Origin: DSWT01 sp035415725
GTDB taxonomy: Bacteria; Chloroflexota; Anaerolineae; B4-G1; SLSP01
DNA length: 29,848 nt
Assembly (NCBI GenBank): GCA_035415725.1
Contig: DAOOGN010000052.1
Location: forward strand, 1-29,848
Reading direction: 5' to 3'
The position numbers and the translations under genes were made by a program. The notes under the pieces are model-generated. The model was not told the DNA's origin and did no database searches. It was given only the letters and a program-made list of their open reading frames with translations. Positions 22,470-29,848 of the stretch are shown one piece after another; within the stretch, counting starts at the first letter, position 1; each line of letters starts with the position of its first letter.

Positions 22470-22791
22470 ATGGCGGTTTTGTGCATTATTGTCGTGTTTT
22501 TTGCCGTGTTCGGGGGCTTTGCGGGTGGGCCGATTGGCGCAGTTGGCAGCGTTGAGGTGTGGTGGAGAATGATGTACAGCGACTCGGAGCAACTTCTCAG
22601 CTCTCAGAAACACTGCTTTTTACGCACAGCGTCTATTTGCCGTTCGTTGCTAAGACTTTGTTGCCTCTCACCGAGACATTAAAAAGCAAGTATGTGTTTG
22701 TTGAACGGCAGGCATTTGTGGAATACAGTGGAAATTGCACGTCTTCCAGAAGCGTGACAAGATTGTGTATGACAACAGACTGATTCGTTGA
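22470..22791 (+). pseudogene. Possible frameshifted small secreted protein gene
   Basis: Three frames successively look coding. From 22470 a signal-like start (MAVLCIIVVFFAVFGGFAGG) is read; a second frame then gives THSVYLPFVAKTLLPL and YVFVERQAFVEYSG; a third gives WKLHVFQKRDKIVYDNRLIR to a TGA at 22789-22791. Joined, they would make a short exported protein with a YLPFV motif like the tail of the beta-helix protein. Two frame changes are needed, so it is either a decayed gene or chance. No strong ribosome site was seen. Confidence 0.3.
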
Positions 22792-22880
22792 AGCTTATGG
22801 TGATGTGAGCGGAGATCGGCCACAGCGGAGACTACTGGACTACGCGACTCATGACCATCTGACTTTTAGGAGGGCAGATT

Positions 22881-24803
22881 ATGACGCACTTACCGATTAC
22901 CCGGATGACGTTGTACAAGCACGGCGTGGGTTTCTTCGAGCGCCGGGCGACCTTGAGCGGCGAGGAAGTGGAACTCTCCTTCCGCGTGACGGAGATGAAT
23001 GACATCTTGAAGAGCCTCACCGCTATCGATTGGGGCGGGGGACAGGTGCTCGGCGTAGATTATGCCACGCCGCAGAGCCGCGAAGAACGTTTGGCCGGCT
23101 GCTCCATCCGCCTGGACGATGATCGCAGTATGCGTGACCTGCTGGCGAGTTTGCGGGGGCGGCGCGTGCAACTTGCGCTGGATCAAGGTGAAACGCTGAC
23201 GGGCAAGCTGCTGGGCCTCGACGAGCCGCCGGAGCGCCATCCGTTGGCATCGGCGTTGGTCTCATTGCTGCTCGACGAGACGGCCACAGTACGGACGGTG
23301 GCGTTGGAGCGCCTTCAGGGCGTAGACATCCTCGACGAGCGCGGCGCGGCGGATTTGCGCTTCTTCCTGCAGACATCCCTCACGCAGGACGAGTACCGCA
23401 GTGTGACCGTGCGCTTGTCGCCGGGCGAGCACGACCTCTCGGTCAGCTACATTGCCCCGGCGCCCACCTGGCGGGTCAGCTATCGTCTGGCGCTCGATCC
23501 GCAAGCGGCGGGCGGTCCCCTGGCGCTGCTTCTGGGATGGGGCATCTTCGACAATCGACTGGAAGAAGACTTGCAGAGGATTTCGCTCTCGCTGGTAGCC
23601 GGGATGCCGATCTCGTTCGTCTACGATCTCTACACGCCTTTCACGCCGGAGCGCCCGGAGGTACAAGAAGAAGCCCGCGTCGCGGCTGCGCCGGTAGAAT
23701 TTGCCGAGGCGGCTGTCGGCGCCGGGATGAGGGCAGCGATGGCGGCGCCTAAAACGGCAATGCCCGCACCGCCGCCGCCGATGGCCGAAGCGCTACGCCG
23801 GGAAGTCCTGGCGGCGGCGCAGACCGTCGAGACGAAGGGCGAGGCGCTGGGCGAATTGTTTCAATACGTCATCCAGACGCCGGTGACGGTGGGACGCGGC
23901 CAATCGGCGATGGTGCCGGTGGTAGCGGCGAACCTGACGTACCGGAAGGATTTGCTCTACAACGGACGCAAAATGCCGACACACCCCGTCGCCACCTTGC
24001 GGATGAAGAACACGAGCGGCCTCACTCTGGAACGCGGTCCGGTGACGGTTCTCGACGATGGGGAATACGTGGGCGAGGCGGTGTTGCCCTTTACTGCCGT
24101 CGGCGGCGAGGTCGTCGTCCCCTACGCCGTTGAGTTGGGAGCGAAGATTCACGAGTCCAGCAGCGCGAGCCGGGAAATCTACCGCCTGTCCATCAAGGGC
24201 AGCTACCTGTTGTTTGAAGAATGGGACATCCGCCGGCAAGAGTATCGCCTCTCGAATCAGACGGCGAATCCGTTGGTCGTGCTCGTCGAACATCCGCGTT
24301 CACCGTCCTATGAGCTTTTCGACACCCCCGCACCCACGGAGTGCACCGATGAACATCTGCGCTTCGAGGTGCAAACGCCCGCCTGGGGTGAAACGGTGCT
24401 GAAAGTGCAGGAGCGTCGTCTACTGAGCCGGCAGGAAGAAGTGCAGAAGCAATCGCATCAGGTCTTGCAACGCTATCTCAAGCAAGGGCTGATAGACCGT
24501 GCTGTGTATGATCAGGTCGTCAAGCTGTTGATGCTCTACGATACTATCGCCGACTACGAGAAGCAACTCCAGCACGTGGGGGAAGAACGGGACAAAATCT
24601 ACAAAGCGCAGCAACAAATCCAGGGCAACATGCAGGCTTTGTCCCAGGTGGGCAAGGAAGGGGCCCTGCGTCAGCGTTACGTCGAGCAACTGGAGGCCAC
24701 AGAAGGGCAGTTGCGAGAGTTGGAAAAACGCGAAGGGGATATGCAGGCAGCCATCCAGCAAGTGGAGGAAGAGATCGCGACGCGCCTCAAAGCGTTGGGG
24801 TAG
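22881..24803 (+). CDS. DUF4139 domain-containing protein
   Basis: A 640-residue protein of the DUF4139 / MuiA-like group, whose biochemical role is not established. The N-terminus begins ITRMTLYKHGVGFFERRATL, typical of this family, with no signal peptide. The middle holds beta-rich segments including SYIAPAPTWRVSYRLAL (about 192-208), a low-complexity Ala/Pro linker (about 265-305) and the DUF4139 beta domain (about 330-505). The last 130 residues are predicted coiled coil (repeated Q/E/K-rich helices from about 520). A good AGGAGG lies at 22868-22873, 7 bases before the ATG. The zinc-ribbon membrane gene follows after 36 bp and is probably co-transcribed. Family assignment is good; function unknown. 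Confidence 0.85.
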   Translation: MTHLPITRMTLYKHGVGFFERRATLSGEEVELSFRVTEMNDILKSLTAIDWGGGQVLGVDYATPQSREERLAGCSIRLDDDRSMRDLLASLRGRRVQLALDQGETLTGKLLGLDEPPERHPLASALVSLLLDETATVRTVALERLQGVDILDERGAADLRFFLQTSLTQDEYRSVTVRLSPGEHDLSVSYIAPAPTWRVSYRLALDPQAAGGPLALLLGWGIFDNRLEEDLQRISLSLVAGMPISFVYDLYTPFTPERPEVQEEARVAAAPVEFAEAAVGAGMRAAMAAPKTAMPAPPPPMAEALRREVLAAAQTVETKGEALGELFQYVIQTPVTVGRGQSAMVPVVAANLTYRKDLLYNGRKMPTHPVATLRMKNTSGLTLERGPVTVLDDGEYVGEAVLPFTAVGGEVVVPYAVELGAKIHESSSASREIYRLSIKGSYLLFEEWDIRRQEYRLSNQTANPLVVLVEHPRSPSYELFDTPAPTECTDEHLRFEVQTPAWGETVLKVQERRLLSRQEEVQKQSHQVLQRYLKQGLIDRAVYDQVVKLLMLYDTIADYEKQLQHVGEERDKIYKAQQQIQGNMQALSQVGKEGALRQRYVEQLEATEGQLRELEKREGDMQAAIQQVEEEIATRLKALG

Positions 24804-24839
24804 ATTCAACATGCAGCGCGTTTAGTCATAGGAGCAGCA

Positions 24840-25910
24840 ATGCCGATTTGTCGAACGTGCCGGGGTGAGTACAGTCAAGGGGAAGCACTGTGCCCCGTCT
24901 GTGGTGCAGCGTTGGGACATTGTGTAGGCTTATGTCGCCACTGTGGAACCGATACCAGTGAGAAACGGCTATGCCCACGCTGTAAGAGCGATGTGAGTGT
25001 ATGGGAACAGGAGAACATCACAGTGTTTCAGTTCGTCTTTCTGCAAGGCGGCCTCCTGGGGTTGATACCTGGTGCGCTGGCCCTGATAGTGTGGTGGTGC
25101 TGGTGGAATCCACACGAGACTTCGCTGTACTACTATCCCATCCTGACAGCAGCCAGCGCAGTTCTCTCACTGTTGTTGTTTTTCGTTCTATACATCAAGC
25201 GTCTTTTTTGGTGGGAGCGCTGGTGGGCGTCCCAGGTGTACCAGGCAGCACCCGTATCAATTGTCGCGGCGATGACACTCAGCGGCCTGGGAGGGGTATT
25301 TTTCTCGATCCTATGGATATTTCTCTATACGGCATGGGGTAAACCCGAAGAGCTGATACGCAAAGCCATTTTTGCGCTCGTCTATGTGTTGTCGTATGTA
25401 TGTTTGACGGCCCTGCTGACGTTGTTGTTCATTCATCGCTATATCTCACATCTCGAACGGGACGCACCGCAGCCGATTTTTGTGGATACCAAGCGCCTGT
25501 TAATGGTGGTGGTGGACACTGTGACCCAGAGCATCAATCTGATGCCTAAATCCAACAACCCACGAGGAGCGCCGGCCTCCACCTGCACGGGCATGACAGC
25601 GACTGCCGGCCCCCGGTTGGGGTTTAAATCCGGCCCCCGCGGGGCCTCCGTCTCCCCTCCTCAAGCGCCGATTTACGAAGCTATCGAGGTGTTACGTATT
25701 CCTGAGAACGGCGGCATCGTGGCGGTGCTGCGCGAGTGCAAACCCGTCTGGCATCCTGATGCCGAAGGCAAGATGCAGGAGGAGTGGAGGGAGATGCGGT
25801 GGCGTGTCCAGGCCGATCGCTGGGGACGGGTGCAGTCGGTGAAACCGGGAACGCTGGAGCCATACGGCGAAGAGAAGCGTGTCTTTCGAGAGTATGGACG
25901 ATATTCTTGA
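24840..25910 (+). CDS. Zinc-ribbon membrane protein of unknown function
   Basis: A 356-residue protein with two N-terminal zinc ribbons: Cys4/7/18/21 and Cys32/35/45/48 in CxxC pairs. Four membrane helices follow (about 60-82, 96-120, 137-162 and 178-203). The cytoplasmic C-terminal half has a predicted beta domain (about 278-356) starting YEAIEVLRIPENGGIVAVL. Residues of about 238-276 are low-complexity Pro/Gly/Ala (NPRGAPAS, GPRLGFKSGPRG) and are encoded by a GC-rich, repeat-like stretch that looks like an in-frame insertion. GGAG lies 8 bases before the ATG. It follows the DUF4139 gene closely. I do not recognise a family beyond the zinc ribbons. Confidence 0.75.
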   Translation: MPICRTCRGEYSQGEALCPVCGAALGHCVGLCRHCGTDTSEKRLCPRCKSDVSVWEQENITVFQFVFLQGGLLGLIPGALALIVWWCWWNPHETSLYYYPILTAASAVLSLLLFFVLYIKRLFWWERWWASQVYQAAPVSIVAAMTLSGLGGVFFSILWIFLYTAWGKPEELIRKAIFALVYVLSYVCLTALLTLLFIHRYISHLERDAPQPIFVDTKRLLMVVVDTVTQSINLMPKSNNPRGAPASTCTGMTATAGPRLGFKSGPRGASVSPPQAPIYEAIEVLRIPENGGIVAVLRECKPVWHPDAEGKMQEEWREMRWRVQADRWGRVQSVKPGTLEPYGEEKRVFREYGRYS

Positions 25911-25929
25911 TGGATTCGTAGTTAACGAC

Positions 25930-25958
25930 GACGCCCATACTCTGGTAGTGCGGGCGTC
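25930..25958. terminator. Hairpin between convergent genes
   Basis: GACGCCC (25930-25936) and GGGCGTC (25952-25958) form a 7-bp perfect stem with a 15-base loop, in the 62-bp gap between the zinc-ribbon gene and the endonuclease gene. There is no T-run, so it is a weak bidirectional terminator candidate. Confidence 0.4.
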
Positions 25959-25972
25959 ATGGATCGACCTCT

Positions 25973-26920
25973 TTAGGTGGTTTTGAGATACTTTTGTGGA
26001 ACGTGTTTTAGAATTATTGCTTCCAGCATATCGAGATGTTGCAGATTGATAAAGTAATGGCAGTCTTGGACTAATCTTTGCAAATCGCGTTTACGTGCCA
26101 GCCAGCCGCCGCCATCGACAAAGTTTACAAAGGCGCGCGTTTCTCCATAACGGCTATTATTATGAACCAGTTTCTCGTAAGCGTCGCGCATTGAACGTGC
26201 TTTGGTGGTTTGTCCGCTGCTGGTTGTTTCCTGAAACGAACACATAATGACGACCCAGGGATCATCCAATGAAGGCACGGCAAAGTCAATATCGGTTTCG
26301 ATCATGCGGGAGCGCCCCTGTGCGAACTCGACCCCGTATTGCTTTTGAATCGCAGCGAGCCGCAGCTTGATTTGTTCTTCCACCTTGTATCCTTTGCGTC
26401 CGCCGTAAGTACCTATGAGGGCACGTTTATAACGGATGCGGCGCGCAGCTTCTGAGCTGCCTTTAATCTCTCGATAATTCAGTGTTTCGAGATAGTATTG
26501 TGGAATGAGGCCGGCTAATTCCGTGTCTCGCTTGCCATCTGTAAGGAGTTTGGCAATAAACAGAGCGAAGTCTGGTTCTTGAATGACTTTGTGCTTGATC
26601 CTTGCTATACTCCACTCGCTTTCAAAGTCACCTGGAAGACGTCCAATTCTGCGCAGCAGGGAAATGATCCGCATAAATTTTTCCTCAGAAAGTTCTATGT
26701 CGCGCAGAACAACTTCCAGGGCCCTGGGTTGAGAGGCAATGAAAGCCGCTACGGAGGCTTCGTCAATTGCCGCCAACGCAGAAATTCGTGTGTCCCCCGC
26801 TAATTTCAGGAGAGCGTCGACTTCTTGATCGATTTCCATCTCCAAATCTTCATCCAGAAAGAAAACGGTCGTGCTATTCCACGCTTCATCAAAGGTCAGT
26901 TTTCGGGCTTCGTGGCTCAT
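25973..26920 (-). CDS. Probable type II restriction endonuclease
   Basis: A 315-residue protein that starts inside the methyltransferase stop codon (ATGA, 26920-26917), so the two are translated together. The N-terminal half is helical (about 1-200). The C-terminal half has a PD-(D/E)XK-like pattern: an acidic strand MIETDIDFAVP (about 206-216), a core strand WVVIMCSFQETT (about 222-233) where the usual E-x-K reads as SFQET, then helix TTKARSMRDAYEKL. This arrangement resembles nucleases in which Gln-Glu replaces the lysine motif. Pairing with a modification methylase is the main evidence. The recognition sequence cannot be read. The call as an endonuclease is inference; an uncharacterised R-M accessory is the alternative. 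Confidence 0.65.
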   Translation of the reverse strand: MSHEARKLTFDEAWNSTTVFFLDEDLEMEIDQEVDALLKLAGDTRISALAAIDEASVAAFIASQPRALEVVLRDIELSEEKFMRIISLLRRIGRLPGDFESEWSIARIKHKVIQEPDFALFIAKLLTDGKRDTELAGLIPQYYLETLNYREIKGSSEAARRIRYKRALIGTYGGRKGYKVEEQIKLRLAAIQKQYGVEFAQGRSRMIETDIDFAVPSLDDPWVVIMCSFQETTSSGQTTKARSMRDAYEKLVHNNSRYGETRAFVNFVDGGGWLARKRDLQRLVQDCHYFINLQHLDMLEAIILKHVPQKYLKTT

Positions 26921-28584
26921 TCATTATCTCCGTTATCCACTAATTTGGCGGCTTTGAGAGCTTTGCCCCATGTCGGAAAAGCCTCAAGATATGTCTCTAC
27001 ACTATACGGACTGTGCTCCTGTATATCTTCCGGCGTGGGGAGACGCCCCAGGCGCACGGCGAGATCGCGCAATTCCAGTTGAAGGGCTTTTTTATTGTAC
27101 GGCGGGCGGGGTTTAGGGATGCTGACCCGCTGCACATAGCCTCGTTGCGTGACCTGCGCCAGCTTGTCGCGGGTGATTTGTACGTAAGCCGGGTCAATAT
27201 CAATAGCAACGTAACGCCGTCCCAGACGTGCCGCCACCACTGCCGTCGTGCCGGTTCCCGCCAGGGCATCCAGCACGATGTCGCCAGGATGGGTCGAGAG
27301 CCGGATAATCCGTTCGAGGAGCGCGTCCGGCAATTGGCAAGGATGATAATCCCGGTCGCGGCGGTGTTTGATACGGTGGATGTCAGTCCAAATATCCGTG
27401 AGCGGTTCTTGATCGTGCCATCCCTCCCTTTGACGATGGCGAATACAGGATTGACGCAGGCAGTAGTAACGTGCATCGACTTGCCCTACGGTGGCATAAT
27501 TGAAGGTGAACTCGGTAGGATGTTTAGTATAGAAGAGCAAACTGTAGTGCGCCGGCATGAGTTTCCCGCGTGGTTCGGAGAGAGCGTCCCAGACAATCCA
27601 GTTTTGGAAGTAGAGCCGTTGATTAAGAAATACAGCATGGTACATCGCCCAGTGCGGTAAATTCAAAACGTACAGGGCGCCGGTAGGTTTGAGAATGCGC
27701 GCATATTCTACTAGCCAGGCGTTGCACCATGCCAGATATTCCTGGCGACTGTGTTCGTCGGCATAGGTGTTATAGGCTTTATCCAGATTGTAAGGGGGAT
27801 CGGCGAAGACGAGATCCACTGAATTGTCAGGGTACTGCTTTAGCCATTCGACAGCATCTCCTTCTAAAACTACGTTCCACAGCGCGGAAGGTGGGGTTTG
27901 GGGTGGTGAGCTGACGGGTAAAGGCGATGATGGGGACGGAAACAGCGGGAGGCGGTATTGGATACGGGCGTCAGCAACTCCTGAAGAGGAAGTGTGGAGC
28001 CCTTCTTGTGGACCGATGAGACCATTCAGGGCCTCGATTTCTTCCGGGGCGGCGATCAGCTTGAGGATCGTCTCCAGCACCGGAGATGAAAGGTGCGTAT
28101 AATTGTCGGCGCGGGGAAGATTTTTCCACACGTCCGAGATGGCGAAACCTTCAGGGTTCATTAAATGGGTTTTACCGCCCCAATCGCGTAATGGTTTCTG
28201 ACAGGCCTTACATATCTGATGCGGGAAACGCACTTTCTGGAGATTGAAGGGACTTCCTTTGACAAAGAGCACAATACCCGCATGGACCGAGGGTAACCCA
28301 TGACCGGGTTTATTTTGCTCGGATTCTACAGCAATCCAATACTTAAAAACGAGCTGACAGTCCAGATAGACTCCCATCTCTGGCAGAACATCTGGTCGCC
28401 CTTGTACAAAGAGCAACCCTCCTTTCTTCAAAGCGCGGACACTCTCTTTCAGGATGGCTTGCCTTGTATGAACATTAGCCGGGTCGAAAGCGCCTGAAAT
28501 TAAAATAATGTAATCCAGGGTCGCGGTAGCGGTCTGTTGTAAGGCCGGTAAAAGAGCCGCGTTTTCCAGATAATGGAGCGTCAT
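26917..28584 (-). CDS. Beta-class DNA methyltransferase with a degenerate N-terminal duplicate
   Basis: A 555-residue DNA amino-methyltransferase. The active copy (about 236-485) has motif IV DPPYN (262-266) before motif I DALAGTGTT (439-447), the beta-class order; DPPY indicates N6-adenine or N4-cytosine. Residues 1-180 look like a second, decayed copy: they keep ALKKGGLLFVQGRPD, a CKAC pair (125-128) and SDVWKNLP with SPVLETILKL, parallel to CLRQSC, TDIWTDIH and DALLERIIRL of the active copy, but have no DPPY and no SAM-binding loop. A Ser/Pro-rich linker (about 212-233) joins them. The C-terminal 55 residues (LGRLPTPEDIQEHSPYSVET) look like a homing-endonuclease-associated DNA-binding repeat. 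It overlaps both neighbours by 4 bp and presumably protects sites cut by the next protein. Confidence 0.88.
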   Translation of the reverse strand: MTLHYLENAALLPALQQTATATLDYIILISGAFDPANVHTRQAILKESVRALKKGGLLFVQGRPDVLPEMGVYLDCQLVFKYWIAVESEQNKPGHGLPSVHAGIVLFVKGSPFNLQKVRFPHQICKACQKPLRDWGGKTHLMNPEGFAISDVWKNLPRADNYTHLSSPVLETILKLIAAPEEIEALNGLIGPQEGLHTSSSGVADARIQYRLPLFPSPSSPLPVSSPPQTPPSALWNVVLEGDAVEWLKQYPDNSVDLVFADPPYNLDKAYNTYADEHSRQEYLAWCNAWLVEYARILKPTGALYVLNLPHWAMYHAVFLNQRLYFQNWIVWDALSEPRGKLMPAHYSLLFYTKHPTEFTFNYATVGQVDARYYCLRQSCIRHRQREGWHDQEPLTDIWTDIHRIKHRRDRDYHPCQLPDALLERIIRLSTHPGDIVLDALAGTGTTAVVAARLGRRYVAIDIDPAYVQITRDKLAQVTQRGYVQRVSIPKPRPPYNKKALQLELRDLAVRLGRLPTPEDIQEHSPYSVETYLEAFPTWGKALKAAKLVDNGDNE

Positions 28585-29624
28585 CTTCGTTGTCCCCTTA
28601 CGGGCACAAGTTGGAAGAGTGTGATGAACGTATACAACTCCTCAGCCATCCGCGCGGACTCCGTCATGGTAGGATGCCCGCTGACTTCAAAGCCATAGCG
28701 ATAGTAGAAAGTGCGCAGCCCCTCGTCCTTCAGCTCTTCGGCGACCTGCGCGACGTGACGGTAGGCGTCGTAGACCTGGATCGGTGCGACGGCGAAGAGG
28801 AAAGACGGCTTGCCGCCGTAGCGAGCATGGATGTCATGCACGATGGCCTTATAGGTGGCTTTCCAACGGGGCAAGTCCACAAAACCATCCTTGCTCTGGT
28901 CGTTCACACCGAGCGCCATGATGACCAGATCGGGTTGATAACGGCTGAAATCCCAGGACGTTTTGTGCGCACCGCACGGGTTTAGCTTATCGTAGATGGT
29001 TTCCAGTCCCACCAGGCCGTCTTCGAAGTAGCCGGTGTGATCGAGCACGGCCAGTCCTCCGATCCCCAGGTTGTGAATCTGGCAATGGAGATGCCGGGCA
29101 AGGACGTTGGCATACGAAAACCAACCGTTGTTCGCGCTACAGTCGTTCATCCCGGCGGGGCAGCCGGCGCCCTCCCCGGCGGTGACCGAGTCGCCATAGA
29201 CCTCGATTTTGAACGTAGGCAGGGGTGGCGGTACGCTCAGACTGCCGCAGGCGTCAAGCGTCAGGCCGTGAAACGTGAGGCCGCCACGCCCGTTCCCCGG
29301 TCCTTGCAGTTTGATGATGACGAGATCGTGTTCCCCGGCAGATAGACCGGTGAGTTCTACCGTCTGGTGCGCTACACCTTTGCGCAGAGAATAGAGGCGC
29401 AGCTCGCCATCGTCGATCACCAGGCCGACCTGATTGCCGTTCTCGTTCCAGTCGCCCTCGTCGGAGAACTCGGCCCGCAGCGATGTCCCTGCGAAGCGGG
29501 TGACAATAGTACTGCCCGCGTAGTGCAACACAGGCGCGTCCGGGTCGCTGTCGTCAATCCGCCCAACGTATTGAAAGTTGTGCTGCGATGGAATATAGCA
29601 TGTCCCCCATTTGTCTGTCTTCAT
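28581..29624 (-). CDS. SGNH-fold esterase, CE2-like
   Basis: A 347-residue hydrolase resembling carbohydrate esterase family 2. A jelly-roll N-terminal half (about 1-130) precedes the SGNH domain with YGDSVTAGEGAG (Ser146), GIGG (187-190), GVND (239-242) and SGHPT (His317). Members remove acetyl groups from sugars such as xylan or glucose. The start at 29624 has GGAG 9 bases upstream; the frame is open to 29735 but the extra residues look non-coding. No signal peptide is present at either start, which is unusual because CE2 enzymes are commonly exported, so it may act on intracellular acetylated oligosaccharides. Its stop overlaps the start of the methyltransferase gene (ATGA), placing an esterase in front of a restriction-modification pair. 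Confidence 0.88.
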   Translation of the reverse strand: MKTDKWGTCYIPSQHNFQYVGRIDDSDPDAPVLHYAGSTIVTRFAGTSLRAEFSDEGDWNENGNQVGLVIDDGELRLYSLRKGVAHQTVELTGLSAGEHDLVIIKLQGPGNGRGGLTFHGLTLDACGSLSVPPPLPTFKIEVYGDSVTAGEGAGCPAGMNDCSANNGWFSYANVLARHLHCQIHNLGIGGLAVLDHTGYFEDGLVGLETIYDKLNPCGAHKTSWDFSRYQPDLVIMALGVNDQSKDGFVDLPRWKATYKAIVHDIHARYGGKPSFLFAVAPIQVYDAYRHVAQVAEELKDEGLRTFYYRYGFEVSGHPTMTESARMAEELYTFITLFQLVPVRGQRR

Positions 29625-29663
29625 GGCGTTTAGCTCCGTTACGCATGGCGTTGCCCATGGATG

Positions 29664-29691
29664 AGTATACCTGAATTGTCGATCTGGGCAA
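29664..29691 (-). promoter_or_regulatory. Candidate promoter of the esterase-R-M operon
   Basis: On the minus strand TTGCCC (29691-29686), a 16-bp spacer and TATACT (29669-29664), ending 39 bases before the ATG at 29624. The -10 matches 5/6 and the -35 4/6. Confidence 0.4.
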
Positions 29692-29721
29692 TAAAACAGG
29701 CGAAAAGTGGAGGGGATGGGC

Positions 29722-29790
29722 TTATAGAAATACACCTATCGCGTCATCCACGCGCCCTTGGCTTACCAAAATCTGCGCCAAACCTACTAT
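29722..29790 (+). repeat. Dispersed ~68-bp repeat, family D, copy 2
   Basis: Matches 1550-1617: TTATAGAAA, GTCATCCA and GCGCCAAACCTACTAT in the same order and spacing. It lies upstream of the esterase operon and is followed within 6 bp by a family C repeat. Confidence 0.65.
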
Positions 29791-29795
29791 AGGGG

Positions 29796-29848
29796 TAACT
29801 ATTCAGCCACCCTTGCCAGGTGGCGAACGGGACTTTGGGGAGGGCACA
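29796..29848 (+). repeat. Dispersed ~50-bp repeat, family C, copy 2 (cut by the window end)
   Basis: Begins TAACTATTCAGCC like the copy at 1324 and keeps CCCTTGCCAGGT and GGGACTT. It continues to the last base, so its full right end is not visible. Confidence 0.7.

Overview
The window is about 30 kb of GC-rich bacterial chromosome that looks like Chloroflexota, perhaps Anaerolineae or Caldilineae. This is inferred from gene content: a DegS-type kinase, a 427-residue primary sigma factor with a long acidic N-terminus, small Fn3-like membrane proteins, cyclophilin lipoproteins, a huge beta-helix surface protein ending in a YLPLVLR-type tail, a DUF4139 protein, and many short intergenic hairpin repeats. 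No rRNA, tRNA, CRISPR array or complete insertion sequence was recognised.

Left part (1-10.4 kb): a DegS-like histidine kinase, a 700-bp repeat-filled gap, and rpoD on the plus strand. Converging on rpoD is a compact minus-strand operon, in transcription order: two tandem Wzz-type polysaccharide co-polymerases (8069-10162, 5955-8051), a small Fn3-like membrane protein, an HprK-related P-loop protein, a PqqD-like protein and a Sua5-type threonylcarbamoyl-AMP synthase. The HprK/PqqD pair beside polysaccharide chain-length genes suggests a surface polymer or modified-peptide system of unknown output.

Middle (10.4-13.1 kb): an accessory island. It holds a brnT-like toxin relic with stop codons, flanked by two attC-like palindromes as in an integron cassette. 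It also has an AT-richer FkbM methyltransferase gene, a 126-bp MITE-like element with perfect 15-bp inverted ends, and a RelE/HigB-like toxin whose natural start codon seems to have become ATA.

Envelope block (13.1-25.9 kb): a membrane-anchored cyclophilin, a lipoprotein fusing a DsbA-like thiol oxidoreductase to a nearly identical cyclophilin, a LysM protein, a 1518-residue secreted beta-helix protein (minus strand), a membrane-anchored TIM-barrel-like protein, a DUF4139 protein and a zinc-ribbon membrane protein. Most act at or outside the membrane, in folding, wall binding and surface display.

Right part (25.9-29.8 kb, minus strand): a translationally coupled trio joined by ATGA overlaps, namely a CE2-like SGNH esterase, a duplicated beta-class DNA methyltransferase and a probable restriction endonuclease. 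Several repeat families recur across the window: a 140-bp repeat (3133 and 21101), a ~50-bp repeat in three copies, and a ~68-bp repeat in two.
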